A stretch of DNA of 38,981 bases from Conexivisphaerales archaeon (GTDB lineage: Archaea > Thermoproteota > Nitrososphaeria > Conexivisphaerales > UBA164), in the NCBI GenBank assembly GCA_030756715.1, contig JAVBJD010000008.1, positions 1 through 38,981 on the forward strand, read 5' to 3'. Position numbers and translations under genes: made by a program. The notes under the pieces were generated by a model. That model was not told the DNA's origin. It ran no database searches and worked only from the letters and a program-made list of their open reading frames with translations. Positions 1 through 8,751 of the stretch are shown in pieces. Every line of letters begins with the position of its first letter. Positions within the stretch are counted from its first letter, which is position 1.

Positions 1-51
1 CATGTTTTAGACCCTGTGTCTATTTAAAATCTATTTACCTTGGAACTGTTA

Positions 52-64
52 GCTACGGCGTAGC
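52..64. other. Short hairpin near window edge
   Basis: GCTAC-GGC-GTAGC is a 5-bp stem with a 3-base loop in the 92 bases beyond the end of the PH-domain gene. It lies 29-41 bases downstream of that gene's stop codon on the minus strand. It could be a weak terminator, but no T-run follows it. No gene is visible in bases 1-92. Confidence 0.25.
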
Positions 65-92
65 CTGCTGTTAAACTTTTAAACCAAAAAAA

Positions 93-557
93 TTAAGCGG
101 ACTTAATAAAATTTGCAACAGAAACTGGATCCTTAATATATTTTATCGTGTACTTCTTACCTGATTTGGTCCTTATTATAAGATTACCTATCCCAAAACA
201 ATCACAGAACGAAGGATAGTTTATATCAACACGCTCAATATCTTCTTTTGGCACTATCGTTTTTTTAGTTCTTAGCCTGTTAAATATGTACAGATAATCA
301 TCGGTAATAAAATATTTTTCGTAACAACAGACAGCAAAACACAAAATGCCCAGCGCGAGATACGGTGCGCCGATTATAAAAACGTAAGGATATATCAGGA
401 TTGCTATATAAGGTATGATCGCAAAAATAAGGAAAAAAGCAAACCCAACTATAGCAAGATAAGAAAGTATATAGGCGCACACCGAAGTCATTCTGGGTTT
501 TATGATAGTTCCTGCAGTATGTGTATAATTATTATTTGCGATTTTGTCATTATACAT
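93..557 (-). CDS. Bacterial-type PH-domain (bPH2/DUF304-like) membrane protein
   Basis: A small integral membrane protein of unknown role. Seen: two adjacent hydrophobic segments in the first half (roughly residues 30-70), then a soluble C-terminal half with the bPH2 pattern: a tyrosine-rich strand (TDDYLYIFNRL), a lysine-rich turn with I-P-K-E-D-I-E, and a closing I-R-T-K-S-G-K-K-Y strand before a helix. In this fold family the domain follows paired membrane helices and is thought to act at the membrane surface; its ligand here is unknown. The frame can open at a TTG at 572 or ATGs at 566 and 557. I chose 557 because a TTTTTTAAAAC TATA-like box at about 577-587 puts a leaderless start there. 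It stands alone, with the Lrp gene upstream on the same strand. Confidence 0.6.
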   Translation of the reverse strand: MYNDKIANNNYTHTAGTIIKPRMTSVCAYILSYLAIVGFAFFLIFAIIPYIAILIYPYVFIIGAPYLALGILCFAVCCYEKYFITDDYLYIFNRLRTKKTIVPKEDIERVDINYPSFCDCFGIGNLIIRTKSGKKYTIKYIKDPVSVANFIKSA

Positions 558-595
558 TTTTATCATCTTCAAAATGTTTTAAAAAATGAAAAATA

Positions 596-621
596 AACGC
601 ATTTCTGTTAACAAATGCGTT
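596..621. promoter_or_regulatory. Inverted repeat upstream of PH-domain gene
   Basis: AACGCATTT (596-604) and AAATGCGTT (613-621) form a perfect 9-bp inverted repeat with an 8-base spacer. It lies directly upstream of the TATA-like box of the PH-domain gene and 156 bases beyond the stop of the Lrp gene. Position favours a regulator site for the PH-domain gene over a terminator for lrp, because no T-run follows on the minus strand within the first few bases. Confidence 0.4.
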
Positions 622-776
622 ATAAAAATAATAAAAACAGATCAAATGCATTGATTTTATAGAAAAATTGGCACAAACTTTCTGCAAAAACTTAAAAAAT
701 CACTCTTTTGAATGTCTTAGTTACACCGTTTAATATCATTATATATATTCAAAATACACTTTAATTTTATAATTGA

Positions 777-1238
777 TTATGCGTATATAAGAGCTTCAAC
801 CGGAGCTTCTTTTGAAACCTCTAATATCTGAAAAGATTCATACCTTTCTATCCCATCAACAGAAGTTATTTCTTTGAGTTGCTTCATAATCTCCTGAGTA
901 TTTTTTGCTACGCTGACAACTATGAGGTCGTAAGAACCCGTTGTTATAAATATGTGAGAAACGTAAGCCAGCGGTTTGATAAGCTCTGCAACGTCTTTTG
1001 CAGAATTTCCTGGCTTTATTTTTATGCCAACAGCATACATTACAAGGTTTAACGCATTAGCATCTATCAGAGGTATAAAAGAATTTATTATCTTGCTTTC
1101 CTGTAACTTCTTTATTCTTTTGCTTACTGTTGAAGTTGAAAGGTTCAACCTCTGCGCTATCTGCCTGTATGAAAGCCTGCAGTCACCAGCCATGCATTTT
1201 AATATCTGGATATCTACTTTATCCAGTTGTTTTTTCAA
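777..1238 (-). CDS. Lrp/AsnC family transcriptional regulator
   Basis: A feast/famine DNA-binding regulator of 153 residues, the usual family length. Seen: N-terminal D-K-V-D-x-x-I-L start followed by a helix-turn-helix (about residues 5-55, with LSYRQIAQRLNLSTSTVSKRI), a linker, then an alpha/beta RAM effector domain (about 65-150) with the ITTGSYDLIVVSVA strand-loop typical of amino-acid-sensing members. The start is a TTG at 1238; a TTTAATAT box about 30 bases upstream suggests a leaderless message. The gene is divergent from the orphan at 1385 with 146 bases between them, so it may control that neighbour or itself. The ligand cannot be read from the sequence. Confidence 0.9.
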   Translation of the reverse strand: MKKQLDKVDIQILKCMAGDCRLSYRQIAQRLNLSTSTVSKRIKKLQESKIINSFIPLIDANALNLVMYAVGIKIKPGNSAKDVAELIKPLAYVSHIFITTGSYDLIVVSVAKNTQEIMKQLKEITSVDGIERYESFQILEVSKEAPVEALIYA

Positions 1239-1384
1239 TTTTGTTAATATTTTGGGTTCCTGATATTAAATCTTTTATGCTTTTTTATCAAAATCATAAT
1301 ATTCGATTAATGCAAACTTGAAAATTATGTTTGTTCCCGCTTGGATGAAATAATCGTTAAATAAAAAATTAAAAAAATCAAACT

Positions 1385-1885
1385 ATGCAGGGGGATGAAG
1401 AGGAAGCAAGAATACTTGATAAAATGATTAAAGAAATCATCAGAAAAACTGAGGAAAGTCAGAAAAAAGCTTCTTCTAAATTCCCTCTTCAGGGCGTCTA
1501 TGAGTTTGTTGAAGGAAGATGGCAGTTAACTGCTTATACCAAAAGCTGGAAGCCCAAGGAAGATGGCCTGTATGTAATTTTTAATGACGATTTTGACAGT
1601 TCGTTTTTATCAGGTCCTTTTGGTGACCCTTTTTTAAAAATAGCCGAAAATGTTGGAGGTTCTATAAAATCTGTTGTAAAAACGTTTAAAAATTTCGCAG
1701 GGCCTTATTTAACCTTTATATGTGTTGACCTTGGTAAAGAGCTGTTTTCAAAGACTTTTGACGCTCTCCCATGGCTATCTGATGTTGCTACGCTTGTGTC
1801 TTATTTCGGAATCAACTGCCCTTCTGTTAAAAAAACGGACCTGCTTAAGATATCTGACGTTTGTCCATGCGCAAAGTTATGGTAA
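1385..1885 (+). CDS. Hypothetical protein, 166 aa
   Basis: Not recognised. The first 35 residues are strongly charged and probably helical (E-E-E-A-R-I-L-D-K-M-I-K-E-I-I). A central region begins with FPLQGVYEFVEGRWQLTAY, and the C-terminal half is moderately hydrophobic without a clear membrane span. The protein ends in a Cys-rich tail (C-P-S ... C-P-C-A-K-L-W). A GTTAAATAAA box at about 1353-1362 sits near 27 bases before the ATG, so the start looks leaderless. It is divergent from lrp and followed by about 260 bases with no gene before the helicase. Coding bias matches its neighbours, which supports a real gene, but no function can be proposed. Confidence 0.55.
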   Translation: MQGDEEEARILDKMIKEIIRKTEESQKKASSKFPLQGVYEFVEGRWQLTAYTKSWKPKEDGLYVIFNDDFDSSFLSGPFGDPFLKIAENVGGSIKSVVKTFKNFAGPYLTFICVDLGKELFSKTFDALPWLSDVATLVSYFGINCPSVKKTDLLKISDVCPCAKLW

Positions 1886-2144
1886 AAAGTTTAAAACAAA
1901 TTTCCGCATTGATTATAAATAAAAATATCAAACCCCGGGGCATTTAGATCAGATGACAGACAAATAAACAGGATACATGACAAATATCAAAAAATCATGC
2001 ACTTTAACATTTATCCGGCGTGTGTCTAAGCCTGAAGAGAGCTTATTTTACGCACTTAATTTAAAAAGCAAAAAATTTGTTTTTCAGCAGTAAAAAATTC
2101 CAAAAAAGACAAATTTTAATCATTAGCTTAAATTATAATTTTAG

Positions 2145-3926
2145 ATGAGCCTCTTTCCATATTCCTACAGAGAAGGCCAAAAAGAATCTATAGATGAAAT
2201 CACGAAAGTTGCCGGAAAACGCCCCATAATTTTTCAGGCTCCTACGGGGTTCGGAAAAACCCCTGTTGTTTTATCTTCTCTTCTTTTAAAGGGTTTTAAA
2301 ATACTGTGGGCTGTGAGGACCGGAACTGAAACCGATAGGCCAGTTGAAGAACTTAAGAAAATAAATGAAGTTTTCGGAACAGAATTCCTTGGTATCTCTT
2401 TTAGAGGAAAGAAGGATATGTGTCTTCTAGCGCTGGAAAAAATGAGTGACGCGAACTATGATGAGGTTTCTTACTTTTGTTCAAAAAACAGAAAAAGGTG
2501 TCCTTATTATATCAACCTTCAAAACGAACGTTTTACAGATGCCAAAACGATGCTTTATTCCGAAGTCTTGAAACAATCAGCAGACAGGATGATATGTCCT
2601 TACTTCTATCAGAGAGAATTAGCCGGCCTAGCAAATCTTGTAAGCGTAAGCTACAACTACGTCCTCGACGAAAAAGTATCTTGGAGCCTCAGAAGCGTTT
2701 TTGATTACAGCGAGAGCTATCTTGTAGTCGATGAGGCTCACAACCTTCAGTTTTCATTCATGAATATAAACAGCGATCATATCACTACTGGCTCGATAAA
2801 GAGAGCGCTATCTGAGCTTTCGTTTTTTAAAAGTGAACGAGCTAGAGGTTTTCTTATTAAATTAGAAGAAAAAATGAGGGAAGAGCTTGGAAAAAGGAAA
2901 GAAAAAGAAGTTAAAATTGAAGATTTTTATTCTTCGAAAAATTCAGACGCGCTAGATGAAATAAAGGTATTTGGAGAAACTTTAAGGTCCGAAAGACTTT
3001 CAAAAGGTGAAAGGCCACAGTCTTCCCTTTACCATATATACAGCTTTTTTAAGAACTCTTTAGAGCTTTCAAACGAAAAAGGCGTTACACATTTTCTTTC
3101 AAAGGAGAAAAACGAACTAAAGCTGGAAAGGGTGGATATGAGAGCTTCTGAAGCCCTTAAGGAAAAATGGAAAATGTTCAGGGGGGTGCTTTTCATGTCT
3201 GGCACTCTAGAGCCCATCGAAGCGTTTTCTGAAGTTATTGGCATTCATAACCCTTATATTATCAATAGAAAGTTCAAAGTAAGATCTGAAAACGTCTCGA
3301 GCGTCATAATAAAAGGCGTAACAACCAAAGGGGAAAGATTAAGTGAAGAAATGTTAAGTAGATACATGCGCGTAATTTTATCGTTCCTCAGAAAAAACTC
3401 CGGGAGAAACGTTGCAGTTTTTTCTTCAAGCTATAGAATTCAGGAAGCTCTGTTAAGTGCCCTGCCAGAAGATTTAAGAAAAAGATCATATTTAGAAGTT
3501 GAAGGAATGAGCGGACAGCAATCAAGGGAAGTTTTAAATTCCTTCAAGCTTGCCGCAAAAAGCAACCAGAAAGGGATTTTGTTTGCTTCCGCATCGGGTA
3601 GATTTTCTGAAGGTGCAGACTTTCCCGGAGAAGAGCTTGAAGCGGCAATGGTAATTGGAATACCGTTTGAAAAACTAAACATCAAGATAAAGGCGCTTAT
3701 CAGATATTACAACGAAATCTACGGAAGGAAAAAAGGAAGATATTATGCTTATACCGTTCCTGCTTTAAGAAAAGTAAGTCAGGCCTTGGGCAGAGTTATA
3801 AGGTCTGAAAACGATAAAGGTTACTTTGTGCTTGCGGACGAGAGATTTTTGTACAAAAAATACTTTGACCTTCTACCGGAATTTGTAAAGAGAAACTATA
3901 GCATAATCGATTATGAAAGCTTTTAA
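2145..3926 (+). CDS. XPD/DinG-type superfamily 2 DNA helicase with Fe-S domain
   Basis: A 5'-3' DNA helicase of the XPD/Rad3/DinG group, acting in DNA repair. Seen: Walker A QAPTGFGKT (about residues 31-39); four cysteines spaced like the XPD iron-sulfur domain (C93, C112, C119, C151); Walker B/motif II V-D-E-A-H (195-199); motif III-like MSGTLEP (about 350); FSEGADFPGEE motif V region; and motif VI QALGRVIR (about 546-553). Length 593 is normal for archaeal XPD. AAATTTTAAT at 2111-2120 fits a leaderless start at the ATG at 2145. The last 4 bases overlap the end of the convergent gene at 3923-4648. Assignment to XPD rather than archaeal DinG-like paralogs is not certain. Confidence 0.88.
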   Translation: MSLFPYSYREGQKESIDEITKVAGKRPIIFQAPTGFGKTPVVLSSLLLKGFKILWAVRTGTETDRPVEELKKINEVFGTEFLGISFRGKKDMCLLALEKMSDANYDEVSYFCSKNRKRCPYYINLQNERFTDAKTMLYSEVLKQSADRMICPYFYQRELAGLANLVSVSYNYVLDEKVSWSLRSVFDYSESYLVVDEAHNLQFSFMNINSDHITTGSIKRALSELSFFKSERARGFLIKLEEKMREELGKRKEKEVKIEDFYSSKNSDALDEIKVFGETLRSERLSKGERPQSSLYHIYSFFKNSLELSNEKGVTHFLSKEKNELKLERVDMRASEALKEKWKMFRGVLFMSGTLEPIEAFSEVIGIHNPYIINRKFKVRSENVSSVIIKGVTTKGERLSEEMLSRYMRVILSFLRKNSGRNVAVFSSSYRIQEALLSALPEDLRKRSYLEVEGMSGQQSREVLNSFKLAAKSNQKGILFASASGRFSEGADFPGEELEAAMVIGIPFEKLNIKIKALIRYYNEIYGRKKGRYYAYTVPALRKVSQALGRVIRSENDKGYFVLADERFLYKKYFDLLPEFVKRNYSIIDYESF

Positions 3927-4648
3927 AACCTTATCTCTAACGGGTTTATTTCTTTTTTAATTCCCTTAAGTATGCCCATATAGAAATAATCTTCGTTTGC
4001 CTCAATTGCAAAAAAACATTCTTCTTCATTTAAGTATTTTAATAAAGAACTCACAACCAAGAATTCTCCATAACTTGGTCTTGAATTTTTACCCGAGATA
4101 TAATCTTTTAACCCGTTATTAAAATCAACGACCATCGAGACAACAAACTTTGAGAATTCATACATTGCTTTGCTGACCTTGTGCTCGTCTCCAAAGTATG
4201 ACTTCATTTTTGAGATAAGCTGACCTTTGTTGTACATTTCGTCATAAGACCATATTATGTAATCCACAACCCTTCTGCACAAAGCCATATCTCCCAGAAA
4301 CCTTAGGATTTTTATGAGCATGCTTATGTATTCATCTATAAATTCAGGGTCGTTACTTAAGGCTTTGCTGACAAACCTTTTAAAACCTTTTAGTTCATCC
4401 GTGTGCATATCCAGATATGCTTTCAGATCTTTAACGTTTTTCCCCACTAATGCAATGTCCAGCACATATGCCTGAGCTTCAACTTTGTCATACCTTACAG
4501 TTAAAAGGTTAAACGTTGGAAGAAGATGCATCTTTATAAAAACTTCAGCCTTTTCCCTTATCAGTGGGTTAGGCTCATACAGCTTTAGCTTGATTATCGC
4601 ATTATCTATGACCTTTGTCGCAGAGTCATAATCGAAATTCATGCTCAT
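3923..4648 (-). CDS. Hypothetical alpha-helical protein, 241 aa
   Basis: Not recognised. It is predicted largely helical throughout, soluble, with no signal peptide, membrane span or cysteine motif (only two scattered cysteines). It overlaps the helicase stop by 4 bases tail to tail. Upstream it follows the second TauE permease by 33 bases on the same strand, so it may be the last gene of the apr-sat-tauE transcript, although the content gives no link to sulfur metabolism. Start ATG at 4648; a second ATG lies two codons in. Confidence 0.55.
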   Translation of the reverse strand: MSMNFDYDSATKVIDNAIIKLKLYEPNPLIREKAEVFIKMHLLPTFNLLTVRYDKVEAQAYVLDIALVGKNVKDLKAYLDMHTDELKGFKRFVSKALSNDPEFIDEYISMLIKILRFLGDMALCRRVVDYIIWSYDEMYNKGQLISKMKSYFGDEHKVSKAMYEFSKFVVSMVVDFNNGLKDYISGKNSRPSYGEFLVVSSLLKYLNEEECFFAIEANEDYFYMGILKGIKKEINPLEIRF

Positions 4649-4681
4649 TAATTCTCAACCCTTTCTTATATTTTTTTGCAT

Positions 4682-5653
4682 TCATTCTGATACCCTGTCT
4701 CTTAACAGAAACATTATGATGGTGGTTAAAATTAATACGATAAACGAAAGCATATATTCAATATCCTGCGAAATTATGATGATGTTTCCCCTTCTTAGGC
4801 CTGAAAGAAGCATCCTGAATGCTAAATACGAAAAAACAGACAGCAGAACGATCTTTATTGTAGAACCTCTAGTTTTTGGTAAAAGAGATGAAGCGTGTAA
4901 AGCACCCACTATTATTCCGATTATAGAAACGGCTGAAAGAAACGGGTGAATGTATCCAAATTGCCAGTAGATTGAACCGCTTGTAGATGCTGTTACTCCT
5001 ACTATCAGATTGCTAGTAGCTGAAGCTACTTTTATGGGCAGGCTTTGTATCCCGTAAAGGGCAAACATGTTTATAGGTCCCCCTCCTATACCAAGAAGCC
5101 CGCTCATCAGCCCGCCAAAGAGCATGACCCCCCAGGATTCAAACAATCTTTTTTTATCAACAAAATAATCCACATACAGATGCAACGAAGGATCAAAATA
5201 TTTTCCTCGTATAAAGAGCCCTTTGCTTTTATTTGATATGCCGCTTAATGGTTCCATTTCTCTTTTTGGCGCCTGTTTTGCAGTAAAGAAGGCGGCTATA
5301 TACATTATAATGCTAAAAAATATGTACAGAATCCAGTTATATTTAGTTTTCATTAGTTCATAAAGCAACAAAGATCCCATTATAGCCCCGGTAGTACCAG
5401 CTGAAGCCATAAACAGAAATACTCTCAGGTCGGGTATTTTAAGCTTCAAATACCTGTATCCTGATGTTATCGAAGTGCCCACAGCGGATGATAAACTTAT
5501 TCCAGCCGCATACTGAATCGGTAAACCAATAAATATTGTGAGAAGCGGTGTAAGGATTACTGCACCTCCCAAGCCAAGAAGGCCTCCCAGCAATCCAGCA
5601 GCATATGCACAGACCATTATGATGAAAATTTCAAACAAAATGCTGATCATCAT
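4682..5653 (-). CDS. TauE/SafE family anion permease (putative sulfite/sulfur-compound exporter)
   Basis: A membrane permease of 323 residues with about eight hydrophobic segments. Seen: the two family repeats, each starting with a Gly-rich stretch (GLLGGLLGLGGA near residue 20 and SGLLGIGGGP near 185) followed by a helix carrying A-S-A-T-S-N. Known family members move sulfite, sulfoacetate or taurine-derived anions. Start ATG at 5653 overlaps the stop of the upstream permease (ATGA), so the pair is translationally coupled. Co-transcription with apr and sat makes sulfite or sulfate the likely substrate. Direction of transport cannot be read. Confidence 0.85.
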   Translation of the reverse strand: MMISILFEIFIIMVCAYAAGLLGGLLGLGGAVILTPLLTIFIGLPIQYAAGISLSSAVGTSITSGYRYLKLKIPDLRVFLFMASAGTTGAIMGSLLLYELMKTKYNWILYIFFSIIMYIAAFFTAKQAPKREMEPLSGISNKSKGLFIRGKYFDPSLHLYVDYFVDKKRLFESWGVMLFGGLMSGLLGIGGGPINMFALYGIQSLPIKVASATSNLIVGVTASTSGSIYWQFGYIHPFLSAVSIIGIIVGALHASSLLPKTRGSTIKIVLLSVFSYLAFRMLLSGLRRGNIIIISQDIEYMLSFIVLILTTIIMFLLRDRVSE

Positions 5654-7056
5654 ACAACCCTGGGGATGACCAGTATTGCCACCATAAGGTTTAACAGCGT
5701 TATTGCAGCTAGCGCTATATACAGCCTGTCTCTTTCAACTATAAACCTTATTAGGTTTATAGCAACCATCACTATCGGTATCGCTATCAGCACCAAAAGG
5801 CCTGTAAGTATAAAGCTCAGCCCGTCAAGCTCTGTATCGTAAATTAACACGCTCTTTATACTGAACAAAGAAGTGTCAACCCCAAATTTAAGGTTGACTA
5901 TCCTGCTTAAAGGAATCCCCATGCCTTCTCCGTGCAAAAAGAGCAGAAATAAACCTGCTATTAAAAAAGCCGCTGTGATTATGACGCCGTACTTTAGCAC
6001 TTTGCTGGTTATGTCTATGAACCTTTTTTCGGTTTTATTTGGCTTTTCCATCTGAGTAAGGTATACGCTCAGCGTGCTATCATTTGTCTGGCTGTACCTT
6101 CTTCCAAAAACCAAATACAGCGAAAATAGAATTGCAATCCCTATTATCAGCGAAAAGATATTCCTTTCCATGGAAGTTATAGGAAGTATACCCTCTCTTC
6201 CCAGCCCTCTGACAACCATCCTTATACCTAAGTAAGAAAGGATAGCTACAAAAAACCACCTTATCTGCCTGTTGGTAACGTGAACGAGCATTCTTGTCCC
6301 TATTCTTGCCCCCAAAAGAACTCCTATGGCAGTGCATGCCGCAACAGCAGGAGTTATGTACCCGAAAAACCAGTATAGCGACCCGCTAGTGGCTGCCGTA
6401 ACCCCTATCATAAAGTTGCTAGTTGTTGTTGATACTTTCATCGGTATGTTCATTCCCCAGTCCATACCCAGAACTTTCAATGCTCCGGATCCTATGCCTA
6501 ATAACCCGCTCATTATTCCTGCAAAAAACATTATTATCCACCCGAGCCACCACCTTATCCCCCAGTACTTGTACCACATTTTAAGAGCCTGATCATAACA
6601 CGTCCCATAAAGTCTGAAGATTTTTGTTGTCCTGTCTGGCTGCTTCAGTGGTGGAAGTTCGCAAGTGCTCCTCTGTATTGTTGGTACGATTGAGAAAATC
6701 AACATAGCCCCAAAAAGTATGTAAATTATCCACGTTAATCTGTGAGAATATGTATAGTTTGCAAGCAACGAGCCTATTATTGCGCCAGCGGTTGTCGCTG
6801 TTACAAGGCTTATTCCTATCCTGTCGTTAGCCAGCCTCTGTTTAACGTACACGCTTGCAGATCCTGCAGAGGTCGATATGGAAGATACAAGAGAAGCGCC
6901 CGTTGCGTACTTGATAGGTATTCCAAAAAACAGGGTCAAAAGCGGGGTAAGAACAACGCCTCCCCCTAACCCGGCCAGAGCCCCTATTATGCCCGCTATA
7001 ACAGCAATTAATATAAGCTCTACCATCCATAAAATTATTGATCCTATAAAAAACAA
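5650..7056 (-). CDS. TauE/SafE permease fused to a DUF1634 membrane domain
   Basis: Residues about 10-315 are a TauE/SafE permease with two Gly-rich repeats (ALAGLGGGV near 27, SGLLGIGSGA near 183) and TTTSNFMIGVTAATSGS. Residues about 345-468 match the DUF1634 pattern: I-D-I-T-S-K-V-L-K-Y-G start, three hydrophobic helices, and a V-E-R-D-R-L-Y motif before the last helix. DUF1634 often sits as a separate gene next to archaeal tauE, so here the two are one chain. The frame opens with a TTG at 7056, four bases after the ORF116 stop; an internal ATG at 7026 is the alternative. It overlaps the second permease by 4 bases. Confidence 0.85.
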   Translation of the reverse strand: MFFIGSIILWMVELILIAVIAGIIGALAGLGGGVVLTPLLTLFFGIPIKYATGASLVSSISTSAGSASVYVKQRLANDRIGISLVTATTAGAIIGSLLANYTYSHRLTWIIYILFGAMLIFSIVPTIQRSTCELPPLKQPDRTTKIFRLYGTCYDQALKMWYKYWGIRWWLGWIIMFFAGIMSGLLGIGSGALKVLGMDWGMNIPMKVSTTTSNFMIGVTAATSGSLYWFFGYITPAVAACTAIGVLLGARIGTRMLVHVTNRQIRWFFVAILSYLGIRMVVRGLGREGILPITSMERNIFSLIIGIAILFSLYLVFGRRYSQTNDSTLSVYLTQMEKPNKTEKRFIDITSKVLKYGVIITAAFLIAGLFLLFLHGEGMGIPLSRIVNLKFGVDTSLFSIKSVLIYDTELDGLSFILTGLLVLIAIPIVMVAINLIRFIVERDRLYIALAAITLLNLMVAILVIPRVV

Positions 7057-7057
7057 T

Positions 7058-7408
7058 TCAGGGCGGAGGTATGTATTCGTCTTCCTTGGATGCCATTTCT
7101 TTTATTTCGTTAAGCAGCTTATCGTCTTTGAGTATGGCTTCAAGCGCATCTTTTTTACTTCTATGGTTTATCAGACTTCTGTAAAGAGCCTTTCTGAACG
7201 CTACGGGCGTTTCCTCAACAAACCCTCTTGCATCTATCCTTACTCTGGGGAAAAGCTGCATCAGAATCTTCGCCTGCTCTTCAGTTACTTCTACCTCTAT
7301 CATCTTGAGCGTCCCGCCAAAAAGGTCCTTGATTTCTTTCTCAAGTTCTGTTCCTTTTATAAGCTTCAACCTTTCTTCATCTAGCACAAGCCCTATTTTA
7401 TAAGCCAT
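7058..7408 (-). CDS. Small conserved-looking protein of the apr-sat operon, 116 aa
   Basis: Not recognised. It is a soluble, charged alpha/beta protein with a possible strand at IGLVLDEER and a region V-E-V-T-E-E-Q-A-K-I-L-M-Q-L-F-P-R-V-R-I-D that reads like a ferredoxin-fold or dissimilatory-sulfur accessory segment. No cysteines are present. The ATG at 7408 abuts the sat stop, and a GGAGGTGGG ribosome-binding site lies within the last codons of sat, so translation is tied to sat. Placement between sat and the permeases suggests an accessory role in sulfate activation, but this is inference only. Confidence 0.65.
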   Translation of the reverse strand: MAYKIGLVLDEERLKLIKGTELEKEIKDLFGGTLKMIEVEVTEEQAKILMQLFPRVRIDARGFVEETPVAFRKALYRSLINHRSKKDALEAILKDDKLLNEIKEMASKEDEYIPPP

Positions 7409-8746
7409 TTATCCCACCTCCACTTCAAGCTCGTCCTCTTTCTGCATAAGATATTTCTTGTTCACGAACGGATATCCAAAAACGCGCCACCATTTTACTA
7501 TGGCGCTGTATACTTCAGGCCTAAATATAACTGAAGGAGGCTTTACGCCTTCAGCTATAAGCCCCCTAACAAAACTTCCGCTAAACCTCTGAGCTTCACT
7601 GTGACCACAGGTTTCGCTGTAAGTTATTTCATTACAGCGGGGGCAGTAAAAGAATTCCTGCATGTTAACCGGCCTTATTTCAAGACCTTTTTCAACGTCA
7701 TATGGAGGTGCATCAAATCCATAGCTCGGAAGCCCATTTATCCAGAGCTCCTGCGTTGAATACGGGTCAAAATAATCTCCCGCTGCAGCATGATCTCTTC
7801 CAAACATGTGATGTGTGCATCCCATATTCTGCCTTATTATGCCATGTAGAAGCGATTCTAGTGGAGCACCATACCTCATGTCCCATAATGTAAACGAAAC
7901 CATATGCCTTTCTGGCTTTATGTATCCGTATTTGTTTACTGCTTCGTGACCCTCAAGGATGGCTTCATCTACAAAGTCTCCTATCCTCTTCGCACCTACT
8001 ATTGCATTTACTAGTATACCTCTGCATGGTTCAACATCTCCCATAAACGCAGCTTCTTTCATAAGATGTTCATGACCCGTATGTGGCACATTTCTTGTCT
8101 GGTGTGCTATCACAGTTCTCCATTTTCTTCTCAAAAATTCCTCCCTTGACCTTTCTGGAGGATACCAGAACCTGCTGTATGGATCTTTAAACTTTGGTTC
8201 ATTTATTATGAAAACTTTACCTGCTATTGCAAAACCGCTCATGTTGCGGTAAATGCTGAAACCCGGATGCTTTTCGTCGAGCGGCTTTTTCAGAGCATCT
8301 GAGTTTTTTTCTGGAGTTCCGAACGTTTTAACGGCAAGATCTGCCGGATCAAAATCCCACATTTCATCTACGTCGATGTATGCAAACGGTTTTCCCTTTA
8401 ACCTGAGATAGAGCCTGTCGCCTTCTTTGAGCTGCATGCTCTTTATTTTTTCTTTGTCCGCGTCAAATATTATCGGGAATGGAAATATGTATCCGTCAGG
8501 CAACCTTCTGTACTTTAAAACGGAATCGACGTCTTCTTTTGTCATGAATCTGTCAAGAGGGCTGAAGAAACCATAACAAATAGACATGATTTCCCTGTAA
8601 ACGTTTCTTATCGGGGCCCCGGATTTTCTGTCGATTTCCGGTTTTATATCGTAAACAGGCGAACCTTTTAGCTCCTGCTCTTTTTTGTCGATGTTGTTTA
8701 CAAGCTTTCCCCCGTAAGGAGGCGGGTTGTTGATTATCAGCTTCAT
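7409..8746 (-). CDS. sat: Sulfate adenylyltransferase (ATP sulfurylase)
   Basis: Interconverts sulfate plus ATP with APS plus pyrophosphate, in the cytoplasm. Seen: an N-terminal PUA-like region, then the nucleotidyltransferase core with QTRNVPHTGHE (the family QxRNxxHxxHE signature) near residue 215, a further HHMFGRDHA active-site loop, and a C-terminal zinc-ribbon-like C-P-R-C ... C-G-H as in archaeal and dissimilatory enzymes. The protein is 445 residues from the ATG at 8746, which follows a GAGGTGA at 8752-8758 by 5 bases; a GTG at 8755 gives 3 more residues. It follows aprA directly, the usual partner that uses or makes APS. Confidence 0.97.
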   Translation of the reverse strand: MKLIINNPPPYGGKLVNNIDKKEQELKGSPVYDIKPEIDRKSGAPIRNVYREIMSICYGFFSPLDRFMTKEDVDSVLKYRRLPDGYIFPFPIIFDADKEKIKSMQLKEGDRLYLRLKGKPFAYIDVDEMWDFDPADLAVKTFGTPEKNSDALKKPLDEKHPGFSIYRNMSGFAIAGKVFIINEPKFKDPYSRFWYPPERSREEFLRRKWRTVIAHQTRNVPHTGHEHLMKEAAFMGDVEPCRGILVNAIVGAKRIGDFVDEAILEGHEAVNKYGYIKPERHMVSFTLWDMRYGAPLESLLHGIIRQNMGCTHHMFGRDHAAAGDYFDPYSTQELWINGLPSYGFDAPPYDVEKGLEIRPVNMQEFFYCPRCNEITYSETCGHSEAQRFSGSFVRGLIAEGVKPPSVIFRPEVYSAIVKWWRVFGYPFVNKKYLMQKEDELEVEVG

Positions 8747-8751
8747 TCCAT

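Noticed and set aside
1933-1940. CCCCGGGG palindrome in the 259-base gap before the helicase
   Set aside because: A short single palindrome without a second copy, T-run or promoter placement. The rest of the gap (1886-2144) shows only the helicase promoter.
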